Notes: generated by a model not told the origin, from the sequence alone. Counted from the first letter of the stretch, positions 1 to 12,768 are shown. The stretch is 64,000 nucleotides of DNA from Leeuwenhoekiella sp044542075 (GCF_044542075.1 NZ_JBITTU010000008.1:1-64000); one strand, 5' to 3'. Made by a program: numbers and translations.

Positions 1-3000
1 GCTGATACTTTCAACGCTACAGAAGATACCCTGTTGAGCGAAGATGTAAGCACTAACGATACCTACAGCGCAGCTGCTACCTATGCCTATAACAACAATG
101 CAGACAATGGTGGTACGGTAGTAATGGCCGCTGACGGTACTTTTGACTATACCCCGGCTCCTGACTTTGCAGGTGATGAGACCTTTACCTATACCGTAAC
201 CGATGTAAACGGTACTACCGAAACCGTAAGTGTAACCATCACGGTAGCCGATGTTGTAGATATTATAGCAGATACTGATAATACGTTAGAAGATACTGCT
301 GTGACTACAGCTGTACTCGATAATGATACCTTTCAGGGAACATACGGTACAGACTATACCATTACGGCAACTACTGATCCGACAAACGGAACCATTACCT
401 TAAATACCGATGGAACCATTACCTATTTACCAAATCCGGACTTTAACGGAACTGATTCCTATACCTACTCGGTAACTGATGTAAATGGAGCGGTTAGTAC
501 CGAAACAATTTCTATTACCATCACTCCGGTGGTAGATATTGTAGCAGATGCTGATACTACGTTAGAAGATACTACTGTGACTACAGCTGTACTCGATAAT
601 GATACCTTTCAGGGAACCTACGGTACAGATTATACCATTACGGCAACTACTGATCCGGCAAACGGAACCATTACCTTAAATGCCGATGGTACCATTACCT
701 ATTTACCAAATCCGGACTTTAACGGAGCTGATTCCTATACCTATTCGGTAACTGATGTAAATGGAGCGGTTAGTACCGAAACGGTTTCTATTACCATCAC
801 TCCGGTAGTCGATATTGTAGCAGATGCTGATACTACGTTAGAAGATACTGCTGTGACTACAGCTGTACTCGATAATGATACCTTTCAGGGAACATACGGT
901 ACAGACTATACCATCACGGCAACTACTGATCCGGCAAACGGAACCATTACCTTAAATGCCGATGGCACCATTACCTATTTACCAAATCCGGACTTTAACG
1001 GAACTGATTCCTATACCTATTCGGTAACTGATGTAAATGGAGCGGTTAGTACTGAAACAGTTTCTATTACCATCACTCCGGTGGTAGATATTGTAGCAGA
1101 TGCTGATACTACGTTAGAAGATACTGCTGTGACTACAGCTGTACTCGATAATGATACCTTTCAGGGAACATACGGTACAGACTATACCATCACGGCAACT
1201 ACTGGTCCGACAAACGGAACCATTACCTTAAATACCGATGGCACCATTACCTATTTACCAAATCCGGACTTTAACGGAACTGATTCCTATACCTATTCGG
1301 TAACTGATGTAAATGGAGCGGTTAGTACTGAAAGAGTTTCTATTACCATCACTCCGGTGGTAGATATTGTAGCAGATGCTGATACTACGTTAGAAGATAC
1401 TGCTGTGACTACAGCTGTACTCGATAATGATACCTTTCAGGGAACATACGGTACAGACTATACCATTACGGCAACGACTGATCCGACAAACGGAACCATT
1501 ACCTTAAATACCGATGGTACCATTACCTATTTACCAAATCCGGACTTTAACGGAGCTGATTCCTATACCTACTCAGTAACTGATGTAAATGGAGCGGTTA
1601 GTACTGAAACAGTTTCTATTACAGTTACTCCCGTGGTAGATTCAGAAAATGATATTACGTCTACATTAAATGAACAAACAATTGAAATTGATGTTCTAAT
1701 TAACGATACAGAAGTTCCAATATTAGGCACGTTAACAGTTTCTGTTTCGCCAGCTAATGGCACAGTTTCAATTTTAGATAATGGAACACCAAATGATCCT
1801 AGCGATGATACCATTCTATACACTCCTAATGATAATTTCTTCGGAATAGATACATTTGAATATACAGTTTGTGATCAAAATGGAGGATGTGATTCGGCAA
1901 CTGTAACGGTAACTGTAGATGAAGCTATAATTACAGCCATAGATGATGATTTAACAGGGACACCTGTACCAGGTAATACAGGAGCTATAGCAATTGTAAA
2001 TGTTTTAGATAATGACCTTAAAAACAATGAGCCAGTTGATCCTACTGAAGTATCTATTACTCCAATCACAGTTGGTCCACTAACTGTGAATGCAGATGGT
2101 TCTGTTGATATAGCTCCAGAAACACCACAAGGAAACTATTCGATTGAATATACGGTTTGCGAAATTGCTAACCCAACGAACTGCGAGACAGCTGTTGTAA
2201 CAGTTATTGTCGCTCCGGCGGTAGTGGTTGCTAATGCTGATGATTTCAGTGCTAACCCGATCACAGGTCAAACCGGTGGTGTGGCAGGTGATGTAACTAC
2301 CAATGATACTCTAAACGGGGATCCGGTAGATGATGGAGATATTACCATCTCAGTTGCTGATAACGGCGGACTTACAGGTGTAACAATGGATGCTGATGGT
2401 TCCGTAATCGTGCCCGCAGCTACTCCTGCAGGGACCTATGACATTACCTATTCAATCTGTGAAAACTTAAATCCAACGAACTGCGAGACAGCTGTTGTAA
2501 CTGTAGTGGTTGCTCCGGCGGTACTGGTTGCTAATGCTGATGATTTCAGTGCTAGCCCGATCACAGGTCAAACCGGTGGTGTGGCTGGTGATGTAACTAC
2601 CAATGATACTCTAAACGGGGATCCGGTGGATGATGGAGATATTACCATCTCAGTTGCTGATAATGGCGGTTTATCTGGTGTAACAATAGATGCTGATGGT
2701 TCAGTAATCGTGCCCGCAGCTACTCCTGCAGGAACCTATGACATTACTTATTCAATCTGTGAAAACTTAAATCCAACGAACTGCGAGACAGCTGTTGTAA
2801 CAGTTGTTGTCGCTCCGGCGGTACTCGTGGCGAATGCTGATGATTTCAGTGCTAGCCCGATCACAGGTCAAACCGGTGGTGTGGCTGGTGATGTAACTAC
2901 CAATGATACTCTAAACGGGGATCCGGTGGATGATGGAGATATTACCATATCAGTTGCTGATAACGGCGGACTTACGGGTGTAACAATAGATGCTGATGGA

Positions 3001-6000
3001 TCGGTAATCGTGCCCGCAGCTACTCCTGCAGGAACCTATGACATTACCTATTCCATCTGTGAAAACTTAAATCCAACGAACTGTGAAACGGCTGTTGTAA
3101 CAGTTGTGGTTGCTCCAGCGGTATTGGTTGCTAATGCTGATGATTTCAGTGCTAACCCAATCACAGGACAAACCGGTGGTGTAGCTGGTGATGTTACAGC
3201 TAATGATACCTTAAACGGGGATCCGGTTGATGATGGTGATATTACTATCTCAGTTGCTAATAACGGCGGTTTACCTGGTGTAACAATTGATGCTGATGGT
3301 TCAGTGATTGTGCCCGCAGCTACTCCGGCAGGTACCTATGACATTACCTATTCCATCTGTGAAAACTTAAATCCAACGAACTGTGAAACGGCTGTTGTAA
3401 CAGTTGTGGTTGCTCCAGCGGTATTGGTTGCTAATGCTGATGATTTCAGTGCTAACCCGATCACAGGTCAAACCGGTGGTGTAGCAGGTGATGTAACTAC
3501 CAATGATACTCTAAACGGAGATCCGGTGGATGATGGAGATATTACCATATCAGTTGCTGATAACGGCGGACTTACAGGTGTAACAATAGATGCTGATGGT
3601 TCAGTGATTGTGCCTGCAGCTACTCCTGCAGGTACCTATGACATTACCTATTCCATCTGTGAAAACTTAAATCCAACGAACTGTGAGACGGCTATTGTAA
3701 CTGTGGTGGTTGCTCCGGCGGTACTCGTGGCGAATACTGATGATTTCAGTGCTAACCCGATCACAGGTCAAACCGGTGGTGTGGCAGGTGATGTAACTAC
3801 CAATGATACTCTAAACGGAGATCCGGTGGATGATGGAGATATTACCATATCAGTTGCTGATAACGGCGGACTTACAGGTGTAACAATAGATGCTGATGGT
3901 TCCGTAATCGTGCCCGCAGCTACTCCTGCAGGGACCTATGACATTACCTATTCAATCTGTGAAAACTTAAATCCAACGAACTGTGAGACAGCTATTGTAA
4001 CTGTAGTGGTTGCTCCGGCGGTACTCGTGGCGAATACTGATGATTTCAGTGCTAACCCGATCACAGGTCAAACCGGTGGTGTGGCAGGTGATGTAACTAC
4101 CAATGATACTTTAAACGGAGATCCGGTGGATGATGGAGATATTACCATATCAGTTGCTGATAACGGCGGACTTACGGGTGTAACAATAGATGCTGATGGA
4201 TCGGTAATCGTGCCCGCAGCTACTCCTGCAGGGACCTATGACATTACCTATTCAATCTGTGAAAACTTAAATCCAACGAACTGTGAAACGGCTGTTGTAA
4301 CAGTTGTGGTTGCTCCAGCGGTATTGGTTGCTAATGCTGATGATTTCAGTGCTAACCCAATCACAGGACAAACCGGTGGTGTGGCTGGTGATGTAACAGC
4401 TAATGACACCTTAAATGGTGATCCGGTTGATGATGGTAATATTACCATCTCAGTTGCTGATAATGGCGGACTTAACGGTGTAACAATTGATGCTGATGGT
4501 TCAGTGATTGTGCCCGCAGCTACTCCGGCAGGTACCTATGACATTACCTACTCCATCTGTGAAAACTTAAATCCAACGAACTGCGAGACGGCTGTTGTAA
4601 CTGTGGTAGTCGCTCCGGCGGTACTCGTGGCGAATACTGATGATTTCAGCGCTAACCCGATCACAGGTCAAACCGGTGGTGTGGCTGGTGATGTAACTAC
4701 CAATGATACCCTAAACGGGGATCCGGTTGATGATGGAGATATTACCATCTCAGTTGCTGATAACGGCGGACTTACGGGTGTAACAATAGATGCTGATGGA
4801 TCGGTAATCGTGCCCGCAGCTACTCCTGCAGGGACCTATGACATTACCTATTCAATCTGTGAAAACTTAAATCCAACGAACTGTGAGACAGCTATTGTAA
4901 CTGTAGTGGTTGCTCCGGCGGTACTGGTTGCTAATGCTGATGATTTCAGTGCTAACCCGATCACAGGTCAAACCGGTGGTGTAGCAGGTGATGTAACTAC
5001 CAATGATACCTTAAACGGAGATCCGGTGGATGATGGTGATATTACCATATCAGTTGCTGATAACGGCGGTTTATCTGGTGTAACAATAGATGCTGATGGA
5101 TCGGTAATCGTGCCCGCAGCTACTCCTGCAGGGACCTATGATATTACCTATTCAATCTGTGAAAACTTAAATCCAACGAACTGCGAGACAGCTGTTGCAA
5201 CTGTGGTAGTCGCTCCGGCGGTACTCGTGGCTAATACTGATGATTTCAGTGCTAACCCGATCACAGGTCAAACCGGTGGTGTGGCTGGTGATGTAACTAC
5301 CAATGATACCTTAAACGGAGATCCGGTAGATGATGGAGATATTACCATCTCAGTTGCTGATAATGGCGGTTTATCTGGTGTAACAATAGATGCAGATGGA
5401 TCGGTAATCGTGCCCGCAGCTACTCCTGCAGGAACCTATGACATTACTTATTCAATCTGTGAAAACTTAAATCCAACGAACTGTGAGACAGCTGTTGTAA
5501 CTGTGGTAGTCGCTCCGGCGGTACTGGTGGCGAATACTGATGATTTCAGTGCTAACCCGATCACAGGGCAAACCGGTGGTGTGGCAGGTGATGTAACTAC
5601 CAATGATACTCTAAACGGGGATCCGGTTGATGATGGTGATATTACCATATCAGTTGCTGATAACGGCGGTTTATCTGGTGTAACAATAGATGCTGATGGA
5701 TCGGTAATCGTGCCCGCAGCTACTCCTGCAGGGACCTATGACATTACCTATTCAATCTGTGAAAACTTAAATCCAACGAACTGTGAGACAGCTATTGTAA
5801 CTGTAGTGGTTGCTCCGGCGGTACTCGTGGCGAATACTGATGATTTCAGTGCTAACCCGATCACAGGTCAAACCGGTGGTGTGGCAGGTGATGTAACTAC
5901 CAATGATACCTTAAATGGAGATCCGGTAGATGATGGAGATATAACTATCTCAGTTGCTGATAACGGCGGACTTACAGGTGTAACAATAGATGCAGATGGA

Positions 6001-9000
6001 TCGGTAATCGTGCCCGCAGCTACTCCTGCAGGGACCTATGACATTACTTATTCAATCTGTGAAAACTTAAATCCAACGAACTGCGAGACAGCTGTTGTAA
6101 CTGTGGTAGTCGCTCCGGCGGTACTGGTTGCTAATGCTGATGATTTCAGTGCTAACCCGATCACAGGGCAAACCGGTGGTGTGGCTGGTGATGTAACTAC
6201 CAATGATACCCTAAACGGGGATCCGGTAGATGATGGAGATATTACCATCTCAGTTGCTGATAACGGCGGTTTATCTGGTGTAACAATAGATGCAGATGGA
6301 TCGGTAATCGTGCCCGCAGCTACTCCTGCAGGGACCTATGACATTACCTATTCAATCTGTGAAAACTTAAATCCAACGAACTGTGAGACAGCTGTTGTAA
6401 CTGTAGTGGTTGCTCCGGCGGTTATTGGTGCAGAGCCAGATGACTTTAGCGCAACTCCTGTAAATGGTTTAACAGGTGGCATTGCTGGCGATGTAACAGC
6501 TAATGACACCTTTAATGGAGCTCCTGTAGATGACGATGATGTATTTATATCTGATGATGGTGGTATTCAAGGAGCTAGTATTGATAACAATGGAAGTTTA
6601 ATAATTCCTCCGGGAACGCCCGCAGGAACCTATACTATTATATATACAATTTGTGAAAATCTAAACCCTGGAAATTGTGGATCAGCTCCTATTACCATTT
6701 TGATTTCTGCAGCTAGTATTGACGCTATTGCAGATGACTTTAGTGCGACTCCTGTTAATGGATACATTGGTGGTGCTACAGCTTCTGTTTATGGTAATGA
6801 CACCTTAAATGAGACAGGGTTCAATAATAATAAAGTGCGTCCTTCAGTTATTGATAATGACGGAATAACAGGTTTAGGCATCCAAAGTAATGGAACACTT
6901 ACAATCCCATCCAAAACTCCGGCAGGGACATATACTATTACTTATCAAATTTGCGAAGCACTTAACCCTTCAAACTGTGATACTGCACAAGTGACAATTG
7001 TCATTTCAGAACCTGTAATTATCGCTGTTAACGATGATTTTTCAGCCCGAACAATCAATGGTATTGAAGGAGGTTCTGCTGGTAATGTATTGAATAATGA
7101 TAACATTGGTAGCGAACAAGCAAATGCCTCTACAGTTGCTATTTCTATTCTAAATGATGGTGGTGTAAACGGACTTACAATTTCTCCAAATGGAGTTATA
7201 GTTGTTCCAGCAAATACTCCAGCAAATACGTATACTATAGAATATCAATTATGCGATGTGCTTAACCCTTCTAATTGTACCACTGCTTCAGCTATAATTA
7301 AAGTAGGTGCCGGTACACTAAATGCAAACGATGATGATCTTACAGCAAGTCAAGTTAATGGATATCAAGGTGGCACCCTTAGTGGTATTTTGGATAATGA
7401 TTTACTTAATAATACAGCTGTAGACCCTGCGTCTGTTACGCTAAGCCTTGTTGATAACGGCGGCATAACCGGTCTAAGTATCGATGAAAATGGAGCAATA
7501 ACAATTCCTGCAAATACTAAAGCAGGAAGTTATAGTGTTATTTACCAGATTTGTGAAGATCTAAATACAGACAATTGTGATAGCGCAACAGTTTTAATTA
7601 GCGTTGTCGCTCCTGCTATAGTTGCTGTAGATGATGACTTCACAGGAGATTCTGTTAATGGTTTTACCGGCGGTACGACTCCAAGTGTATTAAATAATGA
7701 TTCTTTAGACGGAAACGCTCTAGCGGCATCAGAGGTTAAACTTCAATTAATAAATACCGGTGGTTTAGACGGGCTTGAACTAAATACAGACGGAAGTTTT
7801 GCAATTCCATCAGGAACACCTGCAGGAGACTATACAGTAAGCTATGAAATCTGTGAAAACTTAAATCCGAATAATTGTACTACAGCAAGTGTAACGATTC
7901 GAGTTGATGCTACTCCTATTGAAGCTATTGCAGATGATTTCACAGCTAATACTATTGATGGTCAAAGCGGCGGAATTGCTGGAGATATTACAGATAATGA
8001 CACTTTAAATGGCGTAGCTGTAGATGATAATGATATAGACATTACACTTATTAGCAGTGGCGGACTCAATGGTGTTGAAATTGATAATGATGGAACGGTT
8101 AGTGTTCCTCCACTAACTCCTACGGGTGTTTATACAGTTACCTATTCAATATGTGAAAATCTAAATCCAAACAATTGTTCGGGACCTGTAAGCGTTCAAA
8201 TTAATGTTGGTCAGTCTACACTAGTACTTACACCAGATAATTTTAATGGAACTCCGGTAAGTGGGCCTAATGGTGGCATAGCCGGAAACGTTCTTACTAA
8301 TGATACATTTAATGGTGCTACAATTGATGCTGCAGATGTTGATGTAACACTTACAAATAATGGTGGATTAAGTGGTGTACGCATAAACGACAATGGAAAC
8401 TTAATCGTACCGCCAAACACACCCGCAGGTACATATACCATTACCTATTCAGTTTGTGAAAACTTAAATCCAAATAATTGCTCAAGTACAACAGCTACAA
8501 TAGCCGTTGAAGCTGCAGATCTAGTTGCAACTAACGATGACTTTAGTGCTACACCAGTAAACGGAGCAGATGGTGGGGTTGCTGGTAATGTCTTAGGAAA
8601 TGACACCTTGGATAACGCTGCGGTTTCTCCTACAGATGTAACAATATCTCTTGCAGATAATGGCGGACTAAGCGGAGTAGCAATTAATAATAATGGAAAC
8701 TTAATCGTGCCACCAAATACTCCGGCTGGCAGCTATACCATTACTTATTCAATATGTGAAAACTTAAATCCAAATAACTGCCAGACGGCAACGGCTACAA
8801 TCGTAGTTGAAGCTAGTGAGCTAATTGCAGGCGCAGACGACTTTAGCAATACTCTTGTAAATGGTAAAACAGGTGGTGTTGTTGGGGATGTTACAGATAA
8901 CGACACGTTAAATGGAGATCCTGTTGAAGATGCCGATGTGTTTATCGTAAACAACGGCGGACTAAACGGTGCTTCAATTAATAATAACGGAAACTTAGTA

Positions 9001-9439
9001 GTACCACCAAATACTCCTGCAGGTACTTATACGGTAAGCTACAGTATTTGTGAGGTTCTCAATCCTAATAATTGTGCCACTACTACTGTAACTGTTGTAG
9101 TTGCTGCAAGTGATCTAGTTGCAACTAACGATGACTTTAGCGCTAAACCAGTGAACGGAGCAGATGGTGGAGTTGCTGGTAATGTCTTAGGAAATGACAC
9201 CTTGGATAATGCTGCGGTTTCTCCTACAGATGTAACAATATCTCTTGCAGATAATGGCGGACTAAGCGGTGTAGCAATTAATAATAATGGAAACCTAATA
9301 GTGCCACCAAATACTCCCGCTGGCAGCTATACCATTACTTATTCAATCTGTGAAAACTTAAATCCAAATAACTGCCAAACGGCAACGGCTACAATCGTAG
9401 TTGAAGCTAGTGAGCTAATTGCAGGCACAGACGACTTTA
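1..9439 (+). CDS. Giant repetitive cell-surface adhesin, SprB-like (middle part; 5' end outside window, 3' side cut by gap)
   Basis: The reading frame is open from base 1 to the N-gap, so the true start lies upstream of the window. The product is almost entirely tandem immunoglobulin/cadherin-like modules. First come five 92-residue units with the cadherin-like signature DGTITYLPNPDFNG. A transition segment (about 1633-2220) follows, then fourteen 100-residue units and a series of diverged relatives, each with a CX7C pair (CENLNPTNC). The protein is acidic and rich in D, T, N and G, as expected for an exported calcium-binding-type adhesin. The continuation after the gap ends in a T9SS C-terminal domain and is followed by a SprF/PorP-like gene, the arrangement known for the gliding adhesin SprB. 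An adhesion or gliding role is inferred. The product is at least about 3,900 residues across the gap. Confidence 0.88.
253..1632 (+). repeat. Tandem array, 5 copies of a 276-bp unit inside the adhesin gene
   Basis: Units begin at 253, 529, 805, 1081 and 1357, and the array ends at 1632. The period is exactly 276 bp (92 codons), so the frame is kept. Each unit encodes a cadherin-like module ending near TETVSITITPVVD. Copies differ by a few bases, mostly silent or in single codons (for example DPTNG, DPANG and GPTNG). A more diverged relative lies before 253. This is a coding repeat, not a mobile element. Confidence 0.93.
2221..6420 (+). repeat. Tandem array, 14 near-identical copies of a 300-bp unit inside the adhesin gene
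   Basis: Units start every 300 bp from 2221 to 6121 and keep perfect register for 4.2 kb. Each encodes a 100-residue module containing NADDFSANPITGQTGG, then DADGSVIVPAATPAGTYD, then CENLNPTNCETA. Variants are shared in a mosaic pattern. For example, the copies at 3121 and 4321 share the otherwise rare codons for DVTANDT and the CCAATCACAGGACAA variant. This suggests recent duplication and gene conversion between copies. The copy number may be unreliable if the assembly is short-read. Confidence 0.95.
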
Positions 9440-10199
9440 NNNNNNNNNNNNNNNNNNNNNNNNNNNNNNNNNNNNNNNNNNNNNNNNNNNNNNNNNNNNN
9501 NNNNNNNNNNNNNNNNNNNNNNNNNNNNNNNNNNNNNGTGAGGTTCTCAATCCTAATAATTGTGCCACTACTACTGTAACTGTTGTAGTTGCTGCAAGTG
9601 ATCTAGTTGCAACTAACGATGACTTTAGCGCTAAACCAGTGAACGGAGCAGATGGTGGAGTTGCTGGTAATGTCTTAGGAAATGACACCTTGGATAACGC
9701 TGCGGTTTCTCCTACAGATGTAACAATATCTCTTGCAGATAATAGTGGACTAAGCGGAGTAGCAATTAATAATAATGGAAACCTAATTGTGCCACCAAAT
9801 ACTCCCGCTGGCAGCTATACCATTACTTATTCAATCTGTGAAAACTTAAATCCAAATAACTGCCAGACAGCAACAGCCACAATCGTGGTTGAAGCTAGTA
9901 GCTTGATTTTAGTGGATGATAATTTCAGTAGCATACCTATTAATGGAATTACTGGTGGAATTGCAGGTAACGTATTAGACAATGATACGTTAGATGGAGA
10001 TCCAATAGATTCAGCAGATGTAAATGTTACACTTTCTGATAATGGAGGGTTAAATGGAGTATCTGTAAATAGTAATGGTAATATAATTGTACCACCAAAT
10101 TCTAAAGCAGGAACCTACCGTGTGACATACACTGTTTGTGAAAATTTAAATCCAAATAACTGTACAACTGCAACTATAACAATAGTAGTACTTGAATCG
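6421..10199 (+). repeat. Diverged 98-100-residue modules related to the 300-bp array
   Basis: From 6421 the same module architecture continues (xDDFSATPVNGxxGG, then NGxLxxPPNTPAGTYTITY, then CENLNPNNC), but with strong divergence between neighbours. About thirteen modules are visible, including the one cut by the gap. Near the end, two module types alternate. Type A starts VATNDDFSAxPVNGADGG at about 8521, 9118 and 9606. Type B starts IAGxDDFSN at about 8821, with a second copy at about 9418 entering the gap. This A-B-A-B-A pattern implies a recent duplication of roughly 600 bp. Confidence 0.85.
9440..9537. other. Assembly gap (98 Ns) inside the adhesin gene
   Basis: Ns run from 9440 to 9537. 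The flanks match a type-B module: the sequence before the gap corresponds to 8835-8845 and the sequence after it to 9050 onward. By that alignment the missing DNA should be 204 bp (or 204 bp plus whole repeat units), not 98. Filling 204 bp restores one continuous reading frame, whereas 98 does not. The apparent frame change at the gap is therefore an artefact. Confidence 0.97.
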
Positions 10200-11684
10200 A
10201 GTATGCAACTTATTAAAGATGCTATGTATGTAGATGCAAATGCAGATGGTATTGTAAACCTTGGTGATCTTATCACATATACGTTTACGGTTACCAATAC
10301 AGGTAACACAGTTCTTAACACCATCTCTATTGATGATGCTGAGATTGGGATAACTGGTTTAGAAATTACAAATTCAACTTTAACACCTAGAGAAGAAGGT
10401 TCTGCTACGGTAGATTATCTAATCACGCAACAGAATATAGATGATGGTCAGGTCGTTAACTCTGCAACAGCAACAGCAACTGATGACAGTAACAATATTA
10501 TAACTGATATTTCAGATAGCTCAAATCCTGCTGATGAAACTGGTGGAAATGCTGATCCTACTGTAACCCTATTAAATGCAAACTCTAATTTAGACCTGCT
10601 TAAACGAGTAAGCTATGCAGATACCAATGGAGATTCAATTATTAGTGCGGGTGATGTTTTAACCTATCGCTTTACGGTAACTAATAACGGAAGCACAGCA
10701 ATTAACGATATTTCAATTTTAGATGATATGGTTGCGGTTACCGGCGGGCCAATTGATCTAGAGCCTGGTGAGAGCAACTTGAACACGTTTAGTGCTACCT
10801 ATGTAATCACCCAAGCAGATTTACTTGCAGGAGAGGTTGTTAATATTGCTCTAGCGACGGGTACAGATACTAATGGTATTGTAATAGATGATTTCTCAGA
10901 CGATCCGGCTGAAACTGCCAATTTAGACATTGATAATGATGGTGATTTTGAAGATCCTACCACGTTTGTGATCACTGCTAATCCTAGCGTTGAGTTATTA
11001 AAAATGGCTGAATATGTAGATTCAAATAATAATGGAATTCCTGATTTTGGAGATACTATTAATTACACCTTTCAGATAAATAATACCGGGAATGTTACTT
11101 TGAATAACATTACAATTACAGACAATAAAGTAAGCATAGTTGGCGGACCTATTACTCTGTTACCTGGTGAATCTGATTTCACTTCGTTCTCTGCAGTATA
11201 TCAAATCACACAGCGCGATGTTAGTACAGGTTACGTAGACAATACAGCTACGGTGACCGGTACCACTGAAAATGATGTGCTTATTACAGATATATCTGAT
11301 GATCCTACAAATAATACCAATGAGGATTTAGATGGTGATGGTGAACCAGATGATGTGACCAGAATGGTACTTTCTATAGAAGACATTTTTGTATACAATG
11401 TAATTACGCCAAATGGAGATGGTATTAATGATGAGTTAACTATAGGTGCAATCGAGCGCTTCCCAGATAATACTCTAAAAATATTCAACCGTTGGGGTGT
11501 AGAAGTGTTTAGTCAGGATGCCTATGGTCAAGCCGGAAGCCCAGCATTTACAGGATATTCTAATGGTCGTACAACTATAGACGGCAGTAAATTATTGCCT
11601 ACCGGGACCTATTACTATGTCCTAAACTATGCAACCGCAAACGGAACTCCGCGTTCTAAAGCAGGATACATATATATCAATTAG
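9538..11684 (+). CDS. Giant adhesin, C-terminal part: Ig-like modules, three DUF11-type repeats and T9SS type-B sorting domain
   Basis: This is the continuation of the adhesin after the gap; codons are in frame from 9540. Two CX7C modules come first (to about 10199). Three DUF11-like repeats follow, starting near LIKDAMYVDANADGIV (about 10210), LDLLKRVSYADTNGD (about 10591) and ELLKMAEYVDSNNNG (about 10993), each with a beta-sandwich core GDxxxYTFxVxNxG. The last ~100 residues (from about 11386) are a gliding-motility-associated/CHU_C C-terminal domain: ITPNGDGINDELTI, FNRWGVEVF, PTGTYYYVLNY and a terminal GYIYIN. In known T9SS systems this domain directs export and cell-surface attachment, often with a dedicated SprF-type partner, which is the next gene. 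Confidence 0.9.
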
Positions 11685-11730
11685 AAGTATATAGAGAACC
11701 CATCTTTATTAAAATTTTAAAAAGAAGAAT

Positions 11731-12669
11731 GTGAGTATATTCAATAAATATTTAATCATTGTAGCACTACTTTGCTGTACTTTAGGATTTTCTCAACAAG
11801 ATCCGCAGTACACACAGTATATGTATAACCCATTAGTTATCAATCCGGCTTATGCGGGAAACCGCGGTGTAACCAGCATTTTGCTCTTACACCGTAGCCA
11901 GTGGGTGGGTCTTGATGGTGCGCCACGTACTCAAAATCTTTCGGTACACAGTCCTATAGGTTTAGGCAAAGTCGGCCTTGGTTTTAGTCTTGTTAATGAT
12001 GCCTTGGGTCCTGCACGGGAAACTTATTTTAACGTAGATTTTAGCTATACATTAGAAACGGGTGCCGAAGGGAAATTTAGCTTCGGAATTAAAGGATCCT
12101 TAAATGTACTGGATGTAGACTTTAGCCGAACCAATCCTTTTAATTCGGGAGATCCTTTTTTAATTAATATTGATAATAAGCTTTCTCCTAATGTGGGTGT
12201 AGGTATATTTTACCACGATTCTAAATTTTATGGAGGATTGTCTGCCCCTCAACTCTTACAAACCAATCATTTTGATAGAAGCGGTACGGCAGGAGCAGAA
12301 ACATTTTTAGCAGAAGAGCGTATTCATTATTATGGTTTAGCAGGTTATGTTTTTGATTTAAACAGGAATGTAAAATTTAAACCTTCTACATTAGTTAAAA
12401 TGGTTGCGGGAGCACCACTCGCAGTTGATGTAAATGCAAACTTTTTGTTTTATGACAAATTAACCTTAGGCGCATCCTACAGGTGGAGTGCTGCTTTGAG
12501 TGGTTTAGTAGGCTTTCAGGTTAATGACGGCTTACTCATAGGCTTTGCATACGATCGAGAAAGTACAGATTTAGGCAATGCGACTTACAATGATGGTACC
12601 TATGAATTGTTTTTACGCTTTGAATTATTCAAAGAATATAATCGTATGCTTACACCTCGATTCTTTTAA
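11731..12669 (+). CDS. Type IX secretion system outer-membrane protein, PorP/SprF family
   Basis: The product is 312 residues with a signal peptide (about residues 1-21, ending GFSQ) and the family hallmark QDPQYTQYMYNPLVINPAYAG right after cleavage, here split as QDPQYTQYMYN followed by PLVINPAYAGNRG. The rest is a predicted outer-membrane beta-barrel ending in an aromatic residue (RFF). The start is GTG at 11731; the overlapping ATG at 11729 is followed at once by a stop. It lies 46 bp after the adhesin, as sprF follows sprB in gliding flavobacteria. SprF-like proteins are needed to export their neighbouring type-B CTD adhesin, so I infer it serves this adhesin. A perfect hairpin terminator follows at 12737. 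Confidence 0.92.
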   Translation: MSIFNKYLIIVALLCCTLGFSQQDPQYTQYMYNPLVINPAYAGNRGVTSILLLHRSQWVGLDGAPRTQNLSVHSPIGLGKVGLGFSLVNDALGPARETYFNVDFSYTLETGAEGKFSFGIKGSLNVLDVDFSRTNPFNSGDPFLINIDNKLSPNVGVGIFYHDSKFYGGLSAPQLLQTNHFDRSGTAGAETFLAEERIHYYGLAGYVFDLNRNVKFKPSTLVKMVAGAPLAVDVNANFLFYDKLTLGASYRWSAALSGLVGFQVNDGLLIGFAYDRESTDLGNATYNDGTYELFLRFELFKEYNRMLTPRFF

Positions 12670-12736
12670 GATTAATTTTTAATTCAAAATAGCTTTTAAG
12701 TATAGACTGATTTTTAAAAGGCGAAACCACATAAAC

Positions 12737-12768
12737 AAATCCGTATTTGATAAAACAAATACGGATTT
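12737..12768 (+). terminator. Rho-independent terminator after the adhesin/PorP-like operon
   Basis: There is a perfect 13-bp inverted repeat, AAATCCGTATTTG and CAAATACGGATTT, with a 6-nt loop. The stem's own T-rich 3' arm is followed by a short pyrimidine tract. It sits 68 bp past the PorP-like stop codon. Confidence 0.8.

Noticed and set aside
253..6420. CRISPR-like periodic repeats
   Set aside because: The repeats are 276 and 300 bp, contiguous, in frame and coding, with no spacers and no cas genes.
9440..9640. Frameshifted or broken adhesin (pseudogene)
   Set aside because: The frame change coincides exactly with the N-gap, and a 204-bp fill predicted from the neighbouring repeat restores it.
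1569..9688. Minus-strand open frames within the adhesin repeats (for example 4248-4448, 5448-5648, 6048-6248)
   Set aside because: They recur with the repeat period, are antisense to a strongly supported gene and match no family. They are shadows of the repeats.
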